Source: Nematostella vectensis
Taxonomy: Eukaryota; Cnidaria; Anthozoa; Actiniaria; Edwardsiidae
Length of the DNA stretch: 64,000 nt
Direction: 5' to 3'
Assembly (NCBI RefSeq): GCF_932526225.1
Contig: NC_064035.1
Location: forward strand, 15,424,469-15,488,468
The notes beneath the pieces were generated by a model that was given only the letters and a program-made list of their open reading frames with translations, had not been told where the DNA came from and did no database searches. Shown here one piece after another: positions 55,808-64,000 of the stretch (positions are counted from its first letter, which is position 1; the number at the start of each line of letters is the position of its first letter). The position numbers and the translations under genes are program-made.

Positions 55808-58800
55808 ATGCCACAATCAATGTTTCTAGTAGGCATCTTCGCATCATTCGTCTTTTTATCCGTGGCTAAGGTAAGCAGATTTCTAATCTTTGAGAAATCT
55901 TTTTTCTCTTTAGTGGGATAAACAAGGCGGTCAAGGGCGGCGTTAACAACAAAGAGACCTATTTCATCCAGCTGTTATCTTGGGGTTTTTTTAGCATCAA
56001 ATATGATTACACGAAGGTCTCTGTGCAGGCTATTATACACCTTTATGCCAGCGTTTTCTTAAAAACTATCCTATGACAAACACCTGTGTACGTATACAAA
56101 GGATACCTACTTTGTTTCGGGCTAACTCGTGACATAGTACCAGGTTGAAATATTTTTTTAAATACGAATAAATAAAAAAAAGGCCCAAATAGTCGTGTTC
56201 GTAAACCAGAACATTAAATACAATACACCAAAAAAATGGTATTCGACTCTGTAGAGTTTTTTGTGTATTGTTTTTAGAATACACTCTTTTTTTATAAGAG
56301 CCTTTTTTTATAAGAACGTCCAGGCTGAGATTTGACCATATTTTAAGAACATGCCGAGGCTCAGATGGCAAAAGTTCTTTTTTTAGTCCTGATGCGTTCT
56401 AAAATTCAGAATCAAATTGTGCTCATAGTAACAACCTTATTATTGCTATTGATCATTAGTGTTATTCTCTTCCTTATAATTCATTGGGTATTATATTCTT
56501 ATATACACGTACATTTAAGAACATCGTTAAGATCATATTCAGCCTTAAAATGATCCAAAAATAAGAACGGCCCAGCCTCAACTGAAAATTAGACGTTCTT
56601 ATAGAAAAAGAGTGTAAGATATATACAAACCATCCCTAACCCACTGTTCTCAATGGTATAAAAATCGCGGAATTTGGCATGGTATTCAGGGCTCTTATCA
56701 CAAGTATTATTTGTCCCACTTGGTGTATATGCAAAAAAAAGGTGTCTGGTGATTCTTTAATGAAGGAAACACCGCTTTTTGCCAAACGGCTGCGCCCTTA
56801 CTCGACCTAATCATTCATTTAGCGCGCACGTTTTTCAATCCTAGAATACTTCCTAAAACGTCAGAAAAGTCGGATTTGGTGTTTTTTTTACATGGTTTCG
56901 ATAAAAACATCATTTTTTTTTAAAAAAGATATGAATTTTGAATGATTTCATCCCTAGCTATCCTTTAAAAAATTCTCATTTCGCCACTGGATATCCGCGG
57001 GAGTAGCCATCTAGCATATAGCACTCCCTGGTCTTTATAGGGGAAGTTACTTAAAACAATAACTATTACCGGTTATTTTTTGAGTGAATGCTCATTTGTT
57101 TATGTTTCAGGGCGGAAGTATCACATTTCCGGATCACAGGGGGAACACGGGTACGATTATCGGCGTCTTTTTTTACTCTTTCTATCATTATTTCATCATT
57201 TTTTATTTATATCGCTTTTTACTTTTTCCTCAAACTGTCAAATTGTAGGAAAACATATCCTGTAAGAAGCCCGTTGTCTCGCTTTTTATTTCTTTTTTCC
57301 TTATAATAAAAAGGGTAACTTGGGACAGGTCTAACGCGACCCGATCGTACTAGAATAAAATAGATTACGATCAACTGTTGTGGCAGACGTAATTATAGGC
57401 TATGTCAAGCATACAATGATTCATGCTGGGGTTGGTACCAAGAGGAACTTGAAAACAGATCAACAACCTCAGACCCTCCTAGCTAGCAAAGCCAACGAAA
57501 AGGGCTAGAATAGAGGCTACTGTGAGCGCTTGAGAAGCCTTCGCCTTCTCCCTCATCACTCCCACTTTGAGCAGGGCTAGCCCCCCCCCCCCCTCCCCCT
57601 CTTCCCCATTTAACCACAATTCCTTGACGCGAAATGGTTAAACCAGGATTTTTGGGGCAATATGATAAATATGTTATTCTTTGTTCAACTTCAGTTACTG
57701 TCAGCTATGAACCAGTTGGGTGCTTTGCAGACACTAACAGACGAGCATTACGTAACGAGTACTATAACTACCGCCGGAAAATAAACTGGAACGTCTACCC
57801 AGACTTTAGTGCGGTGATCAACAACTGTGCACGCCAGGCGTACTTGAATGGCTTTCGTACTATGTTCGCCGTTCAGTTTTGGGGAGAATGTTGGAGCGAC
57901 GGGTCCGCCTTCACGAGATTCATGAAGTATGGACCATCGAGCAATTGTGCACATGGCGTGGGCAAGCATTGGGCGAATTACGTGTATCATATGATGGGTA
58001 AGAGCAATTCATTTGAGAGATTGTGCGCCGCTGATTAGATGAACCATTGGAAGTTATTTCCCTAAAATTCGCGTATTTCTTAGCACGAACGGGAACGCTC
58101 ACAACCATGACCACGAGGGTGCCTCGACATTCCACATGCACCAAAGGCAGAGCATTGCTTAAGCATAAGCTTATCCAAACATACTCCAGAAAAAACATCA
58201 ATTTCTCCGTCAGGCGCGATGGGCGAAAAAAGGACAGACAGACAGAAATAAGCATTGAAATCTATCCGTCTCGCAAGAGGCGAATCCTTTTGGTGATTTA
58301 CGTTACAAATAAGACTCATCCACTGTGACCATTGCAAACCGTGGTTGGGAAAAAGTAAAAAACAAGCCTCAGGCGAGCAATTCTAAAGACCCATTTGAAT
58401 ATATTGTAGTTTAGTATAAATCCACTCACATATTATCACGGATCTCGCAATTTTGATTTGCTCCCGTACTCACTACCTATTGAGCCATAGTGAGTAGCGA
58501 AGACCCGGCGTTTTCAACAATGTGTAGTTCCAGAAAATATCCATACCTCCCCCCCCTATTGAGGGGGTCGGAGGTATGACCCCCCACCCTTTCTGGAATT
58601 TCCAACCTCCTGGAAAAAATAAATACAGTAACTGTTAAGGAAAAAGGGCATTTTATCCCCCTCCCCCTGGAAATTCCTGGGCGTTTGAGCCCCCCCCCCC
58701 CGGAATTTCCAATCCCCTCAATGGGAGGTACGGATATTTCCTGGAACTACACAATTTCCTTTGTAATTTGAGATTCTCTGCTTAGTAAGAAAAGGTTTCC

Positions 58801-60054
58801 TTCGAAACGTATTTTACCCTTTCTCTCATGTCAGGTGAATAGCAAACGCATACGGCTTTGAATCAGACACAGACACCAAACATACCTATCTCAAGAGATC
58901 TTGTATCACCTTCTCTTTCACAATTTTTGATAGTTTCTTGAAAAAGAGTCGTATGTTTTAAAGCACGAACGTGATATTTAGTAACCCGGTATCGCGTTAC
59001 CTTGATTTGTCCAGCCAGAAGAGCGCGCGATCGTTTAGAATGCTCCAACAAAACAATCACACAGTTCACTTAATGAATTTAATTTTCATTTCATAATCTC
59101 ACCCAGTCACCCAGAACTCGGTGGTTCAGCAGTGTACCTCAAACGGAGAGGTGTACAACGAAGGAGATACGATGTATGTGCCGAATGAGTGGCTGGACGT
59201 CAAAGACGCTGCTTGCCAGAAGTGTGAGTGCAATAGTGGAAAAGCTTCAAGTTGTTCTATAGGCTATCACTGCGACGCCTTGCTTGATGGCGCGTGCGAA
59301 AAATACGTCTTGAAGCCAAAGCAGTGTTGCCCCACCTGTGGTAAGTGACAGAAAAATAAAACGACAAATGTTAAATGCAACGTAAACACGACAATGTTTA
59401 GCTGGTTTAATTTCCACTACCCTCAATGGGGGGGTGGGGGGTATGGATATTTTCTGGGACTACACAATGCAGAATTGCTGTCAATTTGTGGTTCTTTTGA
59501 AGATCATCTCATTGCCAATGTAACCTGTTTCCCGTATGTGTGCTCATTTCATAGCGTGCGTGCATAACAACACTGAGATGGCAGAGGGCTCTACTTGGGC
59601 GTTTCGTAAAGACGCCAAGTGCCACGAGTGCACATGCTCGCGTGGCAATGGAAAATGCTCTTTTGTGGGATGTTCCTGTCCAGTAGGGCATCATCAATCA
59701 GATTCAATTCCTGAAGGGAAATGCTGTCCAGAATGCGGTAACTTTAAGATCATTTATGATCATTATGCAGACTAGAATTGGCTACTTTTTTTGGTGTAGT
59801 GTGTAATCCAGATTTTGTCTGTAGACGTGTCTGTAAAAAAAGGTGTATCTTGCCAATGTGTTGTAATGAAGACAAAGCGTCTTGAGATGCCTATTTCGAA
59901 TGGAATTTGGTCTTTAAATAATCAATACGAACGAAAGGTCTCAGCGATTATGTTATTTTTCTTCCTATTTTTAGTTTCAGATGCTAAAAGTTCTAAAGAA
60001 GCGATCGCTCTACCGGCCGAGAAACCTCCACCAACTTGGCCATTATGGCCATAA
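55808..60054 (+). CDS. secreted protein with GCF-type cysteine domain and two VWC domains
   Basis: Six exons in phase: 55808-55870, 57111-57150, 57695-57997, 59107-59340, 59555-59737, 59975-60054; 300 aa. Exon 1 is a signal peptide (MPQSMFLVGIFASFVFLSVA). Exon 3 encodes a domain opening VGCFADTNRRAL with CARQAYLNGF and FWGECWSDG (about residues 39-135), similar in outline to WSC-like modules found in many anthozoan secreted proteins. Exons 4 and 5 each encode a von Willebrand factor type C-like domain ending CCPTCG (about 136-213) and CCPECG (about 214-274). The tail is proline-rich (PPPTWPLWP). All exon junctions from exon 2 on are phase 1, the usual sign of exon-shuffled extracellular modules. 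The last acceptor is a tandem TAG/CAG pair 6 nt apart. Matrix or ligand-binding roles are guesses. Confidence 0.85.
56282..56614. mobile_element. 333-bp mariner-like MITE, TA target duplication
   Basis: Ends CACTCTTTTTTTATAAGAG and TTCTTATAGAAAAAGAGTG, flanked by TA (56280-56281, 56615-56616). Relative of 30970-31481. Lies in intron 1 of the VWC gene. Confidence 0.8.
57581..57593 (+). repeat. poly-C run
   Basis: C13 followed by TCCCCCT, in intron 2 of the VWC gene. Confidence 0.85.
58521..58753. mobile_element. fold-back element with C/G-rich interior
   Basis: TGTGTAGTTCCAGAAAATAT ... and its inverse ATATTTCCTGGAACTACACA enclose C-rich and G-rich runs. A half copy is at 59416-59467, in the next intron of the same gene. 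Confidence 0.75.
59416..59467. repeat. half copy of the 58521 fold-back element
   Basis: CTACCCTCAATGGGGGGGTG ... GGATATTTTCTGGGACTACA matches the right half of 58521-58753. Confidence 0.7.
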
Positions 60055-60062
60055 CGATCCAG

Positions 60063-60068
60063 AATAAA
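60063..60068 (+). terminator. poly(A) signal AATAAA of the VWC gene
   Basis: AATAAA 9 bp after the stop codon; further AATAAA motifs follow near 60117. Confidence 0.55.
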
Positions 60069-60399
60069 AAGAAAACAACCCAAATCAATCAAATCAATCT
60101 ATGAGTATGTCGTTAGAATAAAATAAAATATATGGTAATAAAACTAATCTAAAGGATTAACGGAGGTTTTCACTTTTTGTTTGACTTTTCTTTATAAAAC
60201 AACTTCGCCCCCCTCCTGCAAACCGTTTCTCATAACCCAAGCGCGTACACAAGGGAGGAGGGGGAGTGCGCGCTCATCCCTCCTTCGCCAGAAAAGAGGG
60301 TAATTTCTTATTTAAGGATCGTCGGAAATACTTTTTCTGCTTGGTTATTTTCCTATACGACACCTATGACGCCTCCCCTCCCCCCTTCAGCAATTCCTG

Positions 60400-61270
60400 T
60401 GTACGTGCCACGTGCAACCGTCCTTCCAACATTAGAAAGGCTCACTCCAATGTTAGAGGGGCTTCTATTACCCCTTCTTTCTAAAGGTCTTCCCTTAATC
60501 CTCTTTCTTAGATAGGCTTACTTCGGCCTTCATCCATCACAAGAAAGGCATAGAATGCCTCCCTAAACCCTTCCTTCCATGTTAGAGAAGTTTTCCCCAA
60601 CCACCCTTCCTGTATCAGAGAGATCTCCCTCGGCACCCCTCAAGCAATAGAGAGGCCTCCCTCAACCCTCTCTAGTTATTAGATACGCCTCCCTCAACCA
60701 TATCTCAAATATTAGAGAGGTAGAGACTTTTCAACCATATCTCGTTCTATGTAAGATCTGTTCCAGTTTGGAACTCACTGTCTCCATCATGCATTAACAA
60801 TATATCAACTGTAACACAATTTCGTGCGGCCTTGCCTAGCGAGCTAATCCTGCAATGATCGTATGCTTTATTTATTTGTTTTTAATGTGTTTTTTTTTTT
60901 TATTTTTATTTTTTATTATTATTTATTTATTTAACGGTCGTCGTTTATTTAGCGGTCGTCGACCGCTCATTGCCGGATTAGCTTGCTAGGGGCAATTATC
61001 CTAATTAAAGATTAAAGATCTCTAGCATTTGAGATGCCACCCTAAACCCCCTTCAATTATCAGAGAGGCCACTCCAAACCATTTCTCAATATTAGAGAGG
61101 TCTCCCTGAACCCTCCCTCCAATATAAGAGGTCTTCCTCAACCACCCCTTCAACATTAGAGTGGCCTTTCTCCAGTAATAGAGGCCATACTCAACCCTCT
61201 CTCCAATATAAGAGAGGCCTTCCTTATTCCTTCTTCTCATATTAGCGGCTTCCGCATCTATCCCTCCAAT
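60400..61270 (+). repeat. degenerate 30-40-bp tandem repeat split by a LINE fragment
   Basis: Repeated TTAGAGAGG(C/T)CTCCCTCAACC-type units occur at 60400-60740 and again at 61020-61270. The gap holds a LINE 3' end, so the array was probably continuous before that insertion. Confidence 0.7.
60745..61015 (+). mobile_element. LINE 3' fragment
   Basis: A frame from 60754 (RSVPVWNSLSPSC...) to TGA at 60856-60858 matches the end of a CR1/L2/jockey-group reverse transcriptase (PxWNSL followed by FRAAL). The 3' tail has an inverted repeat: CCTAGCGAGCTAATCCTGCA with CCGGATTAGCTTGCTAGG. Confidence 0.7.
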
Positions 61271-61338
61271 AGAGGGTTTATTTCGAGAGTAAGCGACTGC
61301 ATGTATCTGCTTGGTCTTCCTGTGCTTTTTTACATTGA

Positions 61339-61530
61339 GCATGCGCATTGCAATGCTATTGAAATTTCAAGATGGCGGATGGATCGGTGTGCGAAATTTA
61401 AACGTCAAAAATACAACCATGTACTAAAGGTAGAATATGTAGAAAATACACCGAACTGTGTTAAGAATACGCTTAGAATAAATTTACGCAGTTTGATTTG
61501 GTTCAGAGCTAGCAACAAAACATTTTGAAA
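61339..61530 (+). promoter_or_regulatory. TFIP11 promoter region
   Basis: Contains an NRF1-like GCATGCGCA (61339-61347) and a YY1-like CAAGATGGCGGA (61368-61379), motifs typical of TATA-less housekeeping promoters. The start codon context AAAATGGCGGA repeats the YY1-like word. Confidence 0.5.
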
Positions 61531-63943
61531 ATGGCGGATCACGATGAAATGGAAGACTTTGAGATCACAGATCAGGATCTTATGCATGCTGGTCTTGGGC
61601 TAGGATTCCGCCACCGAAAGTCCTCCAAGCGTGCGAAGGAAGAGGCGATTTATGGACTTTGGGCTGAACACGACTCTGATGACGAGGGAGGTTATGGCGG
61701 AGGAAGAAGAAAGAAAGACTACAGCCGGCCTCTCAGTTTTATCAGCGGTGGAATTGTGCAGAAAGGCAAGGATAAGAAGGAAGACGGAGAGGAGGAGAAC
61801 GAAGAAAACCAAGGTATGTTCTAGAAAAACTTGTATTGTTTGAACTAAAGCTTATTTTGAATGTCACCTGTTATGTTTCGCGTGGTTTCTACTAAAAAAA
61901 TACCTAGAGGTGAACCCTCATAAAAAAAACATACATTTGAGTTTTCGTCTCTTTGTGTCTAGACACCCGAGCAGGGAACGCATGCCCAATAACACTAGAT
62001 ACCCGGCAACTTTTATAATTTTGTAAAAACTAGCCATATGAATGTTATGTTTGTATTTCCTGTGAGTTAACTTGCGGTTTTATGTAAAAAAGATATGAAT
62101 CATAATCACTTCAGAAATGATGTATGTAAAATACTTTAAGATTCTCATTCGGGAATTTTCCTCGCTATTTTCAGGCTTTCGGGTTAGTTGTGTTTTGAGA
62201 ATCGCTCCTGTGAGGTTTTTTCGCTCAAAATGTTTCCAAGTGTCTACTCAAATTTCTTGTTCTGGTGTGCCCAGCCTTTGCAAATACACACAAATCTAAA
62301 TAACAAATGCTTCGTGCATTAGAATCGACTTTAATTTCTTCACAATGCTACTTGGTTTTGGATAGATAAATAGATTATGAAAGTTGCTGGATAGCTAGTA
62401 TTTGGGCATGTTTCCCGGCTCTTGTGTATCTAGACACTTTGATTTCTTTTGGCAGAAAGAGAGAGAGGTTTATTCCTGAAAACTGAAAGACAAGCATTAT
62501 AGACTGGGGCAAAAAATGGCAAAGTTTAAATTGTAAGGTCGTGTTAACTACTTACTAACCGAGAGTGAGGTCATACCGGAAAATATCAAACTGAGGCTTT
62601 GGCGTATCGACCAATTGCAAGTTCGATGTTTGATATTTCCCTGTAAGACCGAATGGTCAAGGTTAGTAAGTTGTTTATTATATAGCTTTTTAAAATAAAA
62701 ACGACAAGAAAACAAATCAACTTTCGCTTTCGTGCAAATATCGATAAGTTTATCAATCGATTTCAAAAAGGCGGGAAAACAAGAAACACTCGCACGCTGA
62801 CTATTTCTTGACTATCGGTGGCGGCTCGTGATCTTATTGTTTTTCTTTTTGTCAAAATTTTCCTCTTCAATCACTTCAGGATAATAAAACTCTGACTCAA
62901 AGTGCTAGTCCTCTCCCATTATCGACTTTAAGACCTGTTTGTTTCTTGTTTTTGTTTTTGTTTTTTGGTGGCTTTGGTTTTTCAGTCGATTTTGTTTTAG
63001 CGAAATTTGTGCAATTGAACAAAGCAACACAAAAAAGCTCTCAAAATGTCCTGCTCCGAATACGGAAAAAGACGACCCGCTGATTAAACATTTCTGTTGC
63101 TTCTTGGTGTTAGAATTCGCTACTTGAATGTTCGCTGTCGCTCGTTTTGCAGTTTGAAGATGGCAAAAAAATGAAAAAACAGAAGATTGTGAGAAATTTT
63201 CGTAGGGCAATACGGAATTTCGTAATGCCCTCAGAGACGGGCAATATGGAATGTCACGACTACCAATAAGCCAATTGCAGCACCCGTACTATCGTAGCCA
63301 TATAATAATAGTTTATATTTGCTTGATTTTTTGCATAGATGTTCCTTGCATAATATAAAACAAAATAAGCTTTAGTATTTTTTGGTAGATAATCTGTTCT
63401 TGAGATATTGCATATTGTAAGACTTTTGATTTGTCTGAAATTGCCCAATTTGGGCAAAATTGCTACTTTTTTTCATTATCTAAGGCAACTTTGCTCAATC
63501 ATATCTCAAGAATGGATCATCTACCAAAAAATACTAAAGCTTATTTTGTTTTATATTATGCAAGGAACCTCTAGGCAAAATATAAACAAAATTTAAGCTA
63601 ACACAACCTTACAATTTTAATTTTGCCATTTTTCGCTCTTGTCAGCATTAAAGCAATGAATCACAAGATTTTTAAGCACAGAATACATTGCATTTTGTTA
63701 TTGTTATTTTGTTATTTAATTGATGGGCATGCAAGTTTGCTGCCCCAAAAGTCACTAGCTTTCTCAGCACAAGTTTCCTATTGTTATGGAAACACCTTCT
63801 GATGTTACTACTATATGATTGTTACTACTATATTTTTTATAAAGGAAGTAGTGAAGAAGAAGAAAGGGATACAAGGGACCCATACCGAAGCAAGAAGCTA
63901 TTTAAAGGCCAAGGTTTACAGCAAACTAGCACAACGCATGCAG
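61531..63943 (+). CDS. TFIP11: tuftelin-interacting protein 11 (first exons, continues past the window)
   Basis: TFIP11 (Ntr1/Spp382 relative) is a G-patch protein that acts with DHX15 in spliceosome disassembly. Exon 1 (61531-61813) encodes MADHDEMEDFEITDQDLMHA, then RAKEEAIYGLWAEHDSDDE, KDYSRPLSFISGGI and a charged stretch; this follows the human N-terminus (FEITDWDL, KEEATYGVWAERDSDDE, YSAPVNFISAG). Exon 2 (63845-63943) joins in phase 1 and encodes GSSEEEERDTRDPYRSKKLF; its match is weaker. The next donor is at 63944. The G-patch domain must lie beyond the window. Confidence 0.88.
62545..62677. mobile_element. 133-bp fold-back element in TFIP11 intron 1
   Basis: TAACTACTTACTAACC and GGTTAGTAAGTTGTTTA are the ends; GAAAATATCAAAC and GTTTGATATTTCC form inner arms. 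Confidence 0.75.
63320..63650. mobile_element. palindromic dispersed repeat (copy 2) in TFIP11 intron 1
   Basis: Long arms: CATAATATAAAACAAAATAA, GGTAGATAATCTGTTCTTGA and their inverses, centred near 63450. Same family as 53840-54070. Confidence 0.75.
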
Positions 63944-64000
63944 GTATGCAGACCACTTGGTCTATAGCAAACTTACAGTATGGATATGGCTCTAGCCAGA

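Overview
The window is nuclear DNA from an intron-rich animal, most likely an anthozoan cnidarian of the sea-anemone type. The evidence is GT-AG spliced orthologues of animal genes with many short exons, AT-rich introns, tRNA-derived SINEs, fold-back elements, Ty3/Gypsy elements and a secreted gene of cnidarian style. The species is an inference; no marker gene here fixes it. All gene models were built by hand: exons were accepted when splice sites, reading phase and family similarity agreed.

Layout: 1-1842 holds repeats (a large palindrome, a tRNA-derived SINE). 1838-6203 is a Ty3/Gypsy element with identical 154-bp LTRs and 5-bp target duplications. 6823-9431 (+) is a four-exon gene for a DUF2236 / mpaB-Lcp type oxygenase-like protein. 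10235-32380 (-) is a complete 33-exon NCAPG2 gene (condensin II subunit, 1133 aa). Its introns carry a class A GPCR pseudogene, a palindrome, minisatellites, a second intact-looking Ty3/Gypsy element (23225-27712) and a nested pair of mariner-like MITEs. 32728-52679 (+) is a SMARCC gene (BAF155/BAF170, SWI/SNF core scaffold), head to head with NCAPG2 across 347 bp. 55808-60054 (+) is a secreted protein with a cysteine-containing GCF-type domain and two VWC domains. 61531 to the window edge (+) is the start of TFIP11 (spliceosome disassembly factor).

The most striking feature is how tandem repeats sit on gene-structure boundaries. In SMARCC a 45-bp unit made of the last 30 nt of exon 15 plus 15 nt of intron, including the 5' splice site, is repeated about 50 times (38309-40633). 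The unit is a multiple of three, so splicing from nearly any of the first 35 copies to exon 16 stays in frame. Exon 15 could therefore encode about 20 to about 540 residues of a proline-rich linker ahead of SWIRM. Further on in the same gene a 56-bp unit repeats the end of exon 26 with its donor (49186-49933), the ends of exons 28 and 29 share a duplicated donor region, and a 72-bp duplication spans the stop codon. In the neighbouring NCAPG2 a 56-bp unit repeats the 3' splice site of exon 10 (22082-22640).

NCAPG2 and SMARCC are both nuclear chromatin factors and probably share a bidirectional promoter. The other genes show no clear functional link.
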